64,000 bases of DNA from Leadbetterella byssophila DSM 17132 (GCF_000166395.1 NC_014655.1:3658001-3722000), one strand, 5' to 3'; counted from the stretch's first letter, positions 35,479 through 43,939 are shown. The notes: generated by a model not told the origin, from the letters alone. A program made the numbers and translations.

Positions 35479-36590
35479 CTTTTCTAAATTTACCTGAACA
35501 GGTGAATTTGAATGATGGCCGCTGGATCAAGTATACGTATGACGGAGCCGGCACGCTATTGAAAACGGAATACAGTAACGGAGAATATGTAGAAGGAGTA
35601 GTGTTTAAGAACGGTCAGCCTTATCAAATGGCCATTCCCGAGGGCAGGGCAGTATACGAGTCCAGCCAATGGAAGCTGGAGTACGATATCAAGGACCACT
35701 TGGGAAACACCCGTGTCAGTTTCCGCGAGGGCGTTGGTGGTGCAGAATTGACGGCAAAGACAGATTTTGATCCATGGGGGGTAAGGCTGAACGGTACGGG
35801 CACGGTTAATTCTTTCCAGAACCGATGGGAAATGCAGGGCAAGGAAAAGGAAATGACCTTTAACTTGAATAGGGTTAACTTTGGGGCTAGGACGTATAAT
35901 CCTACGATAGGTCGATTTGACAAATCTGACCCTAGGGCTACAGAACGTGAATGGATAACCCCATATAACTACGTTCAAAATAATTCTTTATTACGTATCG
36001 ATCCAGATGGGGCTTTTGATGATTACGCTTTGACAGCGAATGGTTCGATCAATCTTGTTAAAAAAACCGATGATGATTTTGATACAATTACAAGTACAAA
36101 AAAACCTGATAAAAGTATAACAGTAGCAAAAGGTGTGTTAAACAAAGTAGTTGATGTAAATCAAACTAATTTTTCGTACAATGATGCCCATGAGATTTTT
36201 GTGACAGGCAATAACTCTGAAGCTCACAAGTTATTTGAATTTGCAGCCGAAAATTCTGATGTGGAGTTTCTGTTAACTACGGTTGAAAGTAAGGGAGGTA
36301 CTGAAGTTTCTGTATTAAGAACAGACCATAGATCTAGAAGTGTTCGAACTGAGCACCTAAGCAAATTGGAAAATGCTGGTTTTACGATGAAAGATCTCAA
36401 GCATAGCCATCCGGGCGGTACCGGAACACCATCAGGTTTTGATGACTATGGAAATATTAATCATAGAGCTTCTAGTAAAGGGGATTTGCAAACTGCAATA
36501 GCTTTTCCAAAAGCGACTCATTCGGTTTACGATACTAAAACGAAAAAATATACCAAGTATGACCAAAATAAAGTATATCCTCCTAAGTAG
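35349..36590 (+). CDS. Orphan RHS tail with JAB-like metallopeptidase toxin (cassette C)
   Basis: The frame opens at a TTG inside the antisense regulator. RHS homology begins at about 35479 and the core reads FGARTYNPTIGRFDKSDP. The toxin region (about the last 190 residues) again starts DGAFDDYAL and contains LKHSHPGG, followed 10 residues later by a tract with SSKGD: HxH plus S-x-x-D of a JAB/JAMM zinc peptidase. It is closer to toxin B than to A or D. It overlaps its immunity gene by 32 bp. That immunity gene is broken by an IS, so expression of this tail would be unprotected. Confidence 0.75.
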   Translation: MVSIHWKMRRSFQYCSQFLQYFRRGAGFTSFISSNLHISKTDLTFLNLPEQVNLNDGRWIKYTYDGAGTLLKTEYSNGEYVEGVVFKNGQPYQMAIPEGRAVYESSQWKLEYDIKDHLGNTRVSFREGVGGAELTAKTDFDPWGVRLNGTGTVNSFQNRWEMQGKEKEMTFNLNRVNFGARTYNPTIGRFDKSDPRATEREWITPYNYVQNNSLLRIDPDGAFDDYALTANGSINLVKKTDDDFDTITSTKKPDKSITVAKGVLNKVVDVNQTNFSYNDAHEIFVTGNNSEAHKLFEFAAENSDVEFLLTTVESKGGTEVSVLRTDHRSRSVRTEHLSKLENAGFTMKDLKHSHPGGTGTPSGFDDYGNINHRASSKGDLQTAIAFPKATHSVYDTKTKKYTKYDQNKVYPPK

Positions 36591-36825
36591 TTTACTGTTA
36601 ATAGAACTTAGCTGTAAAGAACAAACTCTTGAAATTGAGTTACAGCCTTTGACGGTTAAACTTTTAGAGCAATTTTCCTTGGAACAAAAATCGTATTTGG
36701 ATACATTGGTCTTCTACAATGAGCCTGTGTTTTATTCTCTTGCTGTTGACAAAGTAAAAGATGAAACTAGAATACAAATGTATTTAATAGAGAATAATTT
36801 AGATGTATATGTAACCCTCCCCTTT

Positions 36826-37698
36826 TTAGGACATAGAATAATTAAACAAAGATATTGATTTATTGTTCTTCCAGCAGGGGGAGCTAGCTCCCCCTGCTGG
36901 AAATGAAGTGCTCAAATTTTTAAACTTTTCCGGGGTGAATCCTCCTAGCGATTCATGCGGTCTTTGGGTATTATAATCTTTCATAAATTCTTCTGCCAGG
37001 ATTCTGACCTGATGGATATTTTCAAACACATAGGCGTCCAGTATAGATTCTCTAAAAGTTCGGTTAAAACGTTCAATATATCCATTCTGAAAGGGCTTTC
37101 CGGGCTGGATATAAAGGAGTCTGATGTCATTCTCTCTACACCAGTCAGCCAACACATTTGCAATATATTCAGGGCCGTTATCAACTCTGATTTGGGTAGG
37201 CTTACCTCTATATGCGATTAGATCCTCCAGACTTTGAACTACCATGTTCGACTGTATACTGAAATGAGCCTCTACGGCCAGAGCTTCCCGGTTATAATCA
37301 TCGATGATATTCAAAATTCTGATCTTCCGGCCATTGCCAAGAACATCATGCATGAAGTCCATGCTCCAGGTATGATTGATACCTTCCGGCTGAATCAACG
37401 GTACTTTAACACGTGCAGGAAGCCTCTTGCGAGTCTTTTGACGAAGGTTTAGACCCAATAGAAGGTAAATCCTGCGGACACGCTTGTAATTCCATTTAAG
37501 GCCCTGATTCCGTATCCTTTGATACATCTTATCCTGACCCTCCTTCGGATGATTTTCGGCTAGACCTAGTAGCTTTCCTCTTACTTCTGTATCGTCTTTT
37601 ACAGAAGAATAGTAATAAACGGAACGACTTAAATCCATGATCTTACAGGCCTTTTGAATGCTCATGCCATACTCGTTTACGATATAATTCACCACCAC
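36826..37698 (-). CDS. IS3-family transposase OrfB (catalytic part)
   Basis: This frame carries the integrase fold with the DDE triad: HTWSMDFMHDVL (first Asp), RVDNGPEYIA (second Asp) and NGYIERFNRTFRES (Glu). It has no good start of its own and would be made as an OrfAB fusion by -1 slippage on the A6G run at 37722-37728, continuing through VLGPFEKRVVVNYIV. It ends 16 bp inside the left end of the element. Confidence 0.95.
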   Translation of the reverse strand: MVVNYIVNEYGMSIQKACKIMDLSRSVYYYSSVKDDTEVRGKLLGLAENHPKEGQDKMYQRIRNQGLKWNYKRVRRIYLLLGLNLRQKTRKRLPARVKVPLIQPEGINHTWSMDFMHDVLGNGRKIRILNIIDDYNREALAVEAHFSIQSNMVVQSLEDLIAYRGKPTQIRVDNGPEYIANVLADWCRENDIRLLYIQPGKPFQNGYIERFNRTFRESILDAYVFENIHQVRILAEEFMKDYNTQRPHESLGGFTPEKFKNLSTSFPAGGASSPCWKNNKSISLFNYSMS

Positions 37699-37715
37699 TC
37701 GCTTTTCAAAAGGCC

Positions 37716-37982
37716 CTAAAACTTTTTTGATAGTACGTCCTTGAGAACGGCGTGATCCAGGGCCAGATCAGCATACATCTTCTTTAATCTGGCATTCTCC
37801 TGTTGAAGAGATTTTAGTTCTGCCAGATCCGTCCCACTCATCCCTGAATACTTCTTCTTCCAGTTATGGAAAGTGGCTTTGTGAATATTTAATTCCCGGC
37901 AGATGTCTTCTACCTTACGACCGTTCTCGTACTCTCCGAGTACTTTCACAATCTGATGTTCTGAGTGCTTACTCTTTTTCAT
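37716..37982 (-). CDS. IS3-family transposase OrfA
   Basis: This 88-residue HTH protein starts MKKSKHSEHQIVKVLGEYEN with the helix-turn-helix ICRELNIHKATFHNWKKKY and a leucine-zipper tail. It ends DVLSKKF and TAG just after the slippery AAAAAAG. It binds the element ends and regulates transposition; the fused OrfAB is the transposase. Confidence 0.95.
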   Translation of the reverse strand: MKKSKHSEHQIVKVLGEYENGRKVEDICRELNIHKATFHNWKKKYSGMSGTDLAELKSLQQENARLKKMYADLALDHAVLKDVLSKKF

Positions 37983-38341
37983 TGTTACAAGTTAATGTTA
38001 AACCTTTATTGTTGCGTTTTAACTTGTCCTATTTTTGGGGAGGGTTACATATATGTAGAAGATTTTAAAGCACATTCAAAGTTTAATAGTTACGATGTAG
38101 TTATTTATGGGGATTTAAATTCTTTATTTTATAAGATAGATAAATCCAATAAGAGTACCTACGTACATAAATATGGTAGTTACCAGGGTCTTTACGATCC
38201 ACCGTATTGGAATTTGTATTTTGACAAAAACGGAAAACTGATGAAAACATCACCTAAAGATGTGTTTGATAGAATTGAAATGGATAAAGCGAAGTAACAA
38301 AAGTAGCCTCAATAGACTGCATTTTTGTCAAATATTACCTT

Positions 38342-38374
38342 GCAAATACGAGTACAAAAAAGGTGCAAATACGA
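38342..38374. promoter_or_regulatory. Direct repeat GCAAATACGA x2 in the gap before cassette D
   Basis: GCAAATACGA occurs at 38342-38351 and 38365-38374, one spacing of 23 bp. On the minus strand the repeats read TCGTATTTGC and resemble Bacteroidota -7 boxes. This gap may be the remaining promoter or operator of a lost convergent regulator; the other cassette junctions carry regulator fragments here. Confidence 0.3.
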
Positions 38375-38388
38375 CCTCCTGATTTAGT

Positions 38389-39150
38389 ATGAATAGGATC
38401 AACTTCGGGCCGAGGTTTAATACGATCATTGGGAGGTGGGATAAGCCAGACAGGTATTCAGAAAAGTGTATGCCCTTATCTACCTATCAGTATGCAGCTA
38501 ATAATCCGATTCGATATGTGGACATAAATGGGGATAGTTTAAGAGTAAGCTTTTTAGAAGAAGGAACTATGCTGACATTAAACTACTACAATGATGAGAA
38601 ATTTGGGTGGGGCTTTTACGATAATTCTGGCAATTATTATCAAGGAGATAATGCTTTTGTAAAAAGTGTGACTTCAGCCCTTGCCAGAATAAACCTTGGA
38701 GAAGAAGGGCGTGGAATGCTAAATAATATGATAAGTGCAAATGAAACCATTACCATTGCTCAGGGGAGAAATGTATATAATGAAGAGAACCGGATGGTTG
38801 GATTTAATCCGCTAGGGAATGCTTCTATGCCGACAGAAAATGGATTTCAACCAAGCCCTAATTTTATAAGTTTAGCACATGAACTTGCCCATGCAGAAGA
38901 CCATCTAAAAGGCACGCTTAATCAAAATAGAACATGGGGAGGAACACTTACTAATTATGCCGAAGCGGAGAAGTATTCGACGCACAGAGAAAACCAATTT
39001 AGAGCTGAGCAAGGACAGCCATTAAGAACTCATTATGGTGTAATGCTAGATAATAGGACTAACACATTTCTACCAGACCCTAAGAGCAGAATTATTGATG
39101 CAAAAGGGAATAGTATATTTTTCAAACCATATAACTATCGAAAAAGATGA
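38389..39150 (+). CDS. Orphan RHS core-toxin tail with HExxH peptidase (cassette D)
   Basis: This 253-residue frame begins with a short, diverged remnant of the RHS core (MNRINFGPRFNTIIGRWDKP, then YQYAANNPIRYVDINGDS). The toxin follows from about residue 50. HELAH at 164-168 is a zinc peptidase motif, and the domain is alignable by eye to toxin A, including the C-terminal DPKSRIIDAKGNSI segment. Too little core is left for self-cleavage. It overlaps its immunity gene by 4 bp. Confidence 0.75.
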   Translation: MNRINFGPRFNTIIGRWDKPDRYSEKCMPLSTYQYAANNPIRYVDINGDSLRVSFLEEGTMLTLNYYNDEKFGWGFYDNSGNYYQGDNAFVKSVTSALARINLGEEGRGMLNNMISANETITIAQGRNVYNEENRMVGFNPLGNASMPTENGFQPSPNFISLAHELAHAEDHLKGTLNQNRTWGGTLTNYAEAEKYSTHRENQFRAEQGQPLRTHYGVMLDNRTNTFLPDPKSRIIDAKGNSIFFKPYNYRKR

Positions 39151-39638
39151 AATGTATATATTATTTGGTCATTCTTTTACTTACCAGCTGTACAGCTAGT
39201 AACAGCATTAGGAGAACTGCAAAGGTGTCGAAAGAACTTTACAAACAGCAAGTTAAACTTAGTGGCTTTGCTAAAGTATCGCTTCTGGCAAGAGAACAAA
39301 ATATCAGTACTTTATCTCAGCTTAAGTTGGGAGATAATGACACACTATTTCTAATCGAAAGAGTTAGTGAACCGGATTTACAATACTGGTGTAATGTTTG
39401 GTCATCTAGAAGGGATAAAGTTTTAGAATATTCAAACTTGGACGGAGCAAATATCTCAAAGGTTTTAGAATATCCAACCTGGAATATAAAGCTAAAGGGT
39501 ATAACAGAGAAATTTGATACCCTAAAAGTTGAACAGGTGCAACTTTTAGGTGGATATAGAACCTTTATTTCAGTTATTGACTCAAAAGAAATAAAAACTT
39601 TTTGGTTTTATGACAAGTACTCTTCTTTCGAGGAATAA
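39147..39638 (+). CDS. Candidate immunity lipoprotein for cassette D
   Basis: This 163-residue protein has signal peptide MKCIYYLVILLLTSC with lipobox LTSC. ATGA overlap with the toxin stop. The mature part is basic in its first third and of no family I recognise. The immunity role is inferred from position. A strong bidirectional terminator and the intact XRE regulator follow. Confidence 0.6.
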   Translation: MKCIYYLVILLLTSCTASNSIRRTAKVSKELYKQQVKLSGFAKVSLLAREQNISTLSQLKLGDNDTLFLIERVSEPDLQYWCNVWSSRRDKVLEYSNLDGANISKVLEYPTWNIKLKGITEKFDTLKVEQVQLLGGYRTFISVIDSKEIKTFWFYDKYSSFEE

Positions 39639-39711
39639 GGGACTGCCGAGAATGAAGGGTGAGAAAAAAATGGCCTTTAGTCTACACGAAATATTCAAAA
39701 CGAATAACAAT

Positions 39712-39741
39712 AAAAAAAGCTCTCCGTCGAGGGCTTTTTTA
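39712..39741. terminator. Bidirectional terminator at the end of the RHS array
   Basis: AAAAAAGC (39713-39720) pairs with GCTTTTTT (39733-39740), with an inner CTC/GAG pair. It serves immunity D and the convergent XRE gene, whose stop codon lies in the T-run. Confidence 0.85.
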
Positions 39742-40068
39742 TTGCAATATAGTTTGTATTTTTCTTTTAGCGATAAAGGCATCAATGACGGAAAAGATGT
39801 GATTGCGGTCGGCTTCTTCAAACTTGGCCACCTCTAAAATCCGCTGGCTGGTGATCTTGTCGATCTGCACATCTTCCTTACCGGTGAGGTAATCCAGCGA
39901 CACCTCAAGAATATCGGCGATCTTGCGGGCGATATCAATCGAAGGGAAAACCTCGTTGCGTTCGTATCTTCCCAATACGTTTTTATGAATACCCAACTGC
40001 GCCGCCAGGTCGGTCTGTGATATCCCCTTTTCCTTTCTGAGGTCTGCTACCGTAGTTCCGAAATCCAT
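39739..40068 (-). CDS. XRE-family transcriptional regulator (intact array regulator)
   Basis: ATG 40068 (MDFGTTVADLRKEKGISQ) is preferred over a TTG nine bases upstream, giving 109 residues. The HTH_3 domain is complete (SQTDLAAQLGIHKNVLGRYE), followed by a short linker and a C-terminal helical region ending DAFIAKRKIQTILQ. It is the only unbroken copy of the convergent regulators that mark cassette ends. Its promoter is a consensus one. It may control the RHS operon or only itself; its original partner is unknown. Confidence 0.85.
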   Translation of the reverse strand: MDFGTTVADLRKEKGISQTDLAAQLGIHKNVLGRYERNEVFPSIDIARKIADILEVSLDYLTGKEDVQIDKITSQRILEVAKFEEADRNHIFSVIDAFIAKRKIQTILQ

Positions 40069-40115
40069 AGTAAGCAACTTTATAGGTTTAAAAACCCTTG
40101 ATTATTATTATAATA

Positions 40116-40147
40116 CAAAGATACGAAAACAAAACAGGTTCTTCAAA
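40116..40147 (-). promoter_or_regulatory. Consensus Bacteroidota promoter of the XRE gene
   Basis: On the minus strand TTTG (40147-40144) and TATCTTTG (40123-40116) are separated by 20 bp. The start codon lies about 48 bp downstream, leaving a short AT-rich leader. Confidence 0.7.
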
Positions 40148-40230
40148 ACTTAAAAAGTTTGCATAATAAAACTAAAATGGTATCTTTTCACCTAAATAGG
40201 TGTCAAAAATATTTTTAATCTTTTTTTATT

Positions 40231-40509
40231 ATGTCGAAGAATGAGAGCAAACAGGTAAAAGTGCAGGGCAAGTATCGCCCCAGTCAGAGCCGTTGCAGCG
40301 GCACATCCGGCAAGGAAGTTCCCTAGCTGAACCTAAGCGGAATATGGTTAGCGGAAATGGGCTTTAATATCGGAGATGTGGTACGTATAGTAAGCCGCTC
40401 AGGGCTGCTGCTGATAGAACGTATGGATTTAAGCGCAGAAGAAGCGCAGGCCGACTACCGAGCGGCTCTGAACCAGGTGAAGCAAACGCTTAAAAAGCTG
40501 GTTAAATGA
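40231..40509 (+). pseudogene. SymE-like toxin gene with an amber codon at position 32
   Basis: From ATG 40231 the frame reads MSKNESKQVKVQGKYRPSQS, then a TAG at 40324, then LNLSGIWLAEMGFNIGDVV and RIVSRSGLLLIERMD. This is the SymE/AbrB-like fold: RPS...PWLNLSGxWLxExGF, where the TAG replaces the usual tryptophan. The frame ends at 40509, overlapping the primase start by 4 bp. One nonsense change is the only visible damage. SymE-type genes are frequent passengers of mobile elements in this phylum. Confidence 0.75.
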
Positions 40510-41432
40510 CCATAGCAGAAATCAAGGATCAGCTAAGCATTTTAACGGTACTGGAGCATTACGGCCTTCGGCCTGGTGGGAAGCATCCGGGCGGGAAGTC
40601 GATGATCTGCTGCCCCTTCCATGATGACAAAACGCCCTCCATGCAGGTCTATGAAAAGACGATTACAGTGTACTGCTTCAGCGCTAACTGCAAAACCCAC
40701 GGCAAGAGAATCGACGTTATCGACTTCATTATACATAAGGAGAACATCACCAAGCACCAGGCCCTGATAAAAGCGGGGGAAATGGCCGGATCTCCGGCCG
40801 CGCCAGGCGCAGAGCTTGAAGAACTTTTTAAAGCAGGCCGTATTAACGCTTCAAATGTGAAAGGGCTGGAGTATCTGCAGAGCCGGGGGCTGGACTGGCG
40901 GCAGCTGAAGGAAAAACACGGCATCCGGGCTTCTTAAAATGCTGTTCGCAGCACGATGATGCGCAACTGTGTGCTGTTCCCCCTGCTGGATGAGCAGGGC
41001 CGGCTGGTCAGCCTTTACGGCCGCAGCATCTTTGATATTACCGGTAAAAAGCATTACTACAGTACCGGCCGCAGGGGGCTGTTCCCCAAATACCCCGACA
41101 TCAGCACCCGCCACCTGGTACTTACCGAAAGCATTATCGATGCCTGCAGCTTACTGCAGCATACCGCCTGCACGGCCCTTGCCCTGTACGGAACCAAAGG
41201 GCTGACGACCGAACACCAGCAGGCCATAAAACGCTTAAGCGCTTTAGAAGAAATTACCCTGTTTTTAGACGGGGATCAGGCCGGCCGCAACGCGCTTGCA
41301 GCGGTGGCCAAGAAATTAAAAGCCGTTACCACGGCCCGTATCAGCTACGTGGAAACGCCGGAAAACGAAGACATCAACAGCCTTACCCTGAGCCATGAAC
41401 CGCAGATCCTGGACTTCCTGATGGGGCAGAGG
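40506..41432 (+). pseudogene. CHC2 zinc-finger/TOPRIM primase-like protein, nonsense codon and 3' truncation
   Basis: The frame starts MTIAEIKDQLSILTVLEHYG with a CHC2-type zinc site (CCPFHDD, then YCFSANCKTHG). A TAA at about 40935 interrupts it, and the same frame continues as LFPLLDEQGRLVSLYGRSI, LVLTESIIDACSLL and ITLFLDGDQAGRNAL, the TOPRIM acidic motifs (E and DxD). At about 41430 it changes into recombinase sequence in another frame. Mobile-element primases of this kind support replication or transfer. This one is dead. Confidence 0.75.
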
Positions 41433-42430
41433 AGGACAATATCAATCGTAGCATCAAAGTGCGGGGAGGGATCTATACAGCAAGGGCAAAAGAGGGGCGC
41501 TACGCGGCAAAACACGCCCCTTATGGCTACATAAAGGTGGGAGAAAAGCGAAATCAATCCTTAGTGGTGGACAAAGATAAAGCGGAAGTTGTCAGGTTTA
41601 TTTACGATGCCTATTTACATGGTATGCCTTTTTTTGAGATCAGGAAAGTTGATAAGGGTATGGGTTTCGATACCAAAGGTAACTCAGCTGTCCAGAAAGT
41701 GTTGAGTAACCCCGTTTACGCTGGCTTACTCGGCGTCAAGCCATTTAAAGATTTCCCTGGGGGGTATTTCACAGGTAATCACGAGCCTATTATCGATATA
41801 GCTAATTGGCATTTAGTACAAAGTAAATTAAAGAAGCCAGAAAAGTTAAAGGTACAATTAGACGAGAGGTTTCCGCTCAGAGGTGTGCTTAAATGCCATT
41901 GTGGGCAACTGCTTTCCGGAGCGCCTTCCCGCGGTAAGTCAGGGCAATATTATAATTACTATAAATGTCAACATTCGAAGCACAATAATGTAAATGCAGA
42001 CAAAGCCCATGATCAGTTTCTTGAGGTCTGTAAATTGATGAGTATTCCGAAAGCTAAAATTCAACTCATTCAAGCCAATAGCGAAAAGGAGTTGGAGCTA
42101 AGTCTGAAATCCAACAAAAGTAGGGCAGAGCAAAAGCAGCAAGAATTAGACGCGGTACAGACAAAATTGATGCGTGTTGAGGAAAAATGGATAAACAATG
42201 AGGTCACCCGAGATACGTACGAGCGTTGGTATAAACAGTATACACAGGAAGCGAGTGCTTTAACAGGTGAAATAAGGAAATTAAAGACCAACCATCAGCA
42301 CGCGTTTCAAAAATTAAGTGGGCATTTAGACAAGCTTTCGGACATGCATTATATCTATTCAAAATGCTCCATGGAAGATAAGCAATCTTTCATAAAACGG
42401 ATCAACGTAAATATTTGTGGGGGATCTTAG
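41430..42430 (+). pseudogene. Large serine recombinase, C-terminal part only
   Basis: The reading EEDNINRSIKVRGGIYTARA, EGRYAAKHAPYGYIKVG and KVLSNPVYAGLLGVKPF is the recombinase domain of large serine recombinases. A zinc ribbon (LKCHCGQLL, YYKCQHSKH) and a coiled coil follow (about 42090-42300). The N-terminal resolvase domain with the catalytic serine is missing, replaced by the primase relic. The only start-like codon is an internal GTG, so no active enzyme can be made. The stop is 1 bp from the stop of the neighbouring IS transposase. Confidence 0.8.
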
Positions 42431-42431
42431 A

Positions 42432-43376
42432 TTAAGCATATAATTGCGTAAGCCTATAGAGGAAGAATTCGGTATTTTTGACGCCACGAAACTGGGCTCT
42501 AAAGGCTTTAATTTTGGCACGGTCCGCCGCTGCGGTTGAAGGATTCTGCTGCAGCATTGGTTGAGCGATTGTCAAAGTAGTTTAAAATAGTTTGGTAGTG
42601 ATTTTCTATTGATTTTGCTACGGAATTAAATGTTTTAAATCCCACCTGCCTGACTTTTTCGTGCCATTTGGCCAGTCGAGTTAATCCCCAGATTTTGTCG
42701 GGAGATTTCGTAAATATTTGACTTAGTTGGTTGGTTAAGTCGTAAGCTACTTTTATGTCTGGATATTTTTCAAATAGAATTTCAGCGCGCTGTTGCTGGC
42801 TTGCAGTCCAGCTTTTTTCTTTTTTGTATAGCACATATCTGCTTCGCGCCAGTAGCTGCCGCAGCGTGTCTCCATTAGGCAATATTGGTATTTGGTAATC
42901 CGTGCCGCTTGATTTAGCTTTCTCTATTGCTTCATTTTCCTTGTCTATGGCTTCCCATCTATGTCTAATGCGCATATCTTGTAATGCTTCAATGGCTAAT
43001 CTTTGCACGTGGAATCGGTCTGTCACCCTTCTTGCCCCAGGGAAGCATCGTTTTGCAATTTGCTCCATATTCGGAGCCATATCTAGTGTAATTTCTTGTA
43101 CCTTCTTACGCTTTTTTTCCGGTAGCTCTTGTAGCACTTTTATGACTGCATCAGCCTTAGTTCCTGCTACTATGGCAACTACGCTGCCTTTCAGCCCTTT
43201 TGCAGCTTTAAAATGGTATATAGTTCACCGTGCGATAGACTAGCTTCGTCAATGGATAGGTGTGTGCCCAGATTCTCAGGATATAAAAGCCACTCTTTGG
43301 CATGATTCCAGCTCAAAAAATCAGATAAATGACTTCGGTATTGACGCTGAAAATGATGGCCACTTACTCCATACAA
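42432..43376 (-). pseudogene. ISAon1-type transposase (ISL3-like), frameshifted twice
   Basis: The frame starts MYGVSGHHFQRQYRSHLSD and shows LSIDEASLSHGELYTI with the first catalytic Asp. A small deletion near 43205 shifts the frame before AAKGLKGSVVAIVAGTKADA. It continues EITLDMAPNMEQIAKRCFPG, VTDRFHVQ and NRSTNAAAESFN. There an insertion of about 16 bp (near 42525-42540) shifts it again, and the expected tail AKIKAFRAQFRGVKN continues in the other phase to TAA at 42432. The core triad region is otherwise well preserved. Confidence 0.8.
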
Positions 43377-43878
43377 TTCAGCAATGCTTTTGGCACTATG
43401 GGGGTTGGAATCAATGGATAAAAAGCGGAAAACTCCTTAGTCATCCGCGTCCCCTTTGCTACCTCATCCCAATCCCTTTGATGCATCTGCCCAGTTTTGG
43501 TATTGAGCCACCGTCTCCTGCTCACATGAAGAAAAACGCGCTTGTTACGTATAGGAAAATCCTGAATAGTGCGTTCCGGTAAAAAACCTTTAGATTCTAA
43601 ATCTACTTTGACAGGATCTGATGAGTCATAATTTTTCTCCTCAAGATAAATGTGTAGTGTGCCAAGAACATTATCTACTTTCTTTAAGTGAAAATAAGAT
43701 AAAATAAAGTCTGGTAATAAAAATTCAACAAGAGGTAGAAAGCTTTCCAAGATCGACAAGTTAAAATATCTACAAACTTAGAAAAATGCAATGCATCCCA
43801 CAAGTTTTGTTGTTGATCCGTTAAAATATCTACAAACTTAGAAAAATGCAATGCATCCCACAAGTTTTGTTGATCCAT
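43364..43878 (-). pseudogene. ISAon1-type N-region protein with 60-bp internal duplication and frameshift
   Basis: Starting at ATG 43878 the frame reads MDQQNLWDALHFSKFVDILT and then repeats QQNLWDALHFSKFVDILT because 60 bp are duplicated in tandem. Directly after, the phase changes and continues as LESFLPLVEFLLPDFIL, FLPERTIQDFPIRNKRVFLH and RDWDEVAKGTRMTKEF, typical of the N-region protein. The 3' end overlaps the second frame by 13 bp. Confidence 0.8.
43760..43872. repeat. 60-bp-period tandem duplication, two copies
   Basis: GTTAAAATATCTACAAACTT begins at 43760 and again at 43820; the copies agree over about 53 bp and differ only at the junction. The duplication lies in the 5' end of the IS N-region gene. 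Confidence 0.95.
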
Positions 43879-43903
43879 GAAAGATAAGGGGTTGTTAATC
43901 TGC

Positions 43904-43939
43904 AAAAAAATAGGGGGAAATCGCAATGACTTCCCCCTA
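43904..43939 (-). terminator. Terminator of tRNA-Glu
   Basis: On the minus strand TAGGGGGAA (43939-43931) pairs with TTCCCCCTA (43919-43911) around an 11-base loop, followed by a run of seven Ts. It starts 3 bp after the tRNA 3' end. Confidence 0.9.

Larger units (their letters stand above)
36810..38049 (-). mobile_element. Intact IS3-family element, IS407 group (1240 bp)
   Basis: Ends TGTAACCCTCCCC (left) and the inverted TGTAACCCTCCCCAAAAATA (right, complement) flank two overlapping transposase frames. TATA is duplicated at 36806-36809 and 38050-38053; a 4-bp duplication is typical of the IS407 group. No damage is visible, so the copy may be active and recent. It lies antisense to the immunity gene it splits. 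Confidence 0.95.
36559..38297 (+). pseudogene. Cassette C immunity lipoprotein interrupted by an IS3 element
   Basis: The 5' part (36559-36809) encodes a lipoprotein signal (LLLIELSC) and about 84 residues ending NNLDVY. The 3' part (38054-38297) encodes VEDFKAHSKFNSYDV to RIEMDKAK and a stop. Removing 36810-38049 plus one copy of the TATA duplication joins them in frame (gta tat gta gaa gat). The intact gene would encode about 165 residues. As it stands the frame runs into the IS and stops at about 36858. Confidence 0.9.
42432..43878 (-). mobile_element. Dead ISAon1-type insertion sequence
   Basis: Two transposase frames in the order N-region protein then DDE-type transposase match the ISAon1 (ISL3-like) arrangement of Bacteroidota. 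Both carry damage (see the two pseudogenes). Terminal inverted repeats could not be fixed by eye; the left boundary must lie within a few bases of the serine recombinase stop at 42430. Confidence 0.75.

Noticed and set aside
36955..37452. Plus-strand frames inside the IS3 element
   Set aside because: They are antisense shadows of the OrfB transposase.
43757..43872. Possible CRISPR array
   Set aside because: Only two direct copies with no unique spacer; it is a tandem duplication inside a transposase gene.
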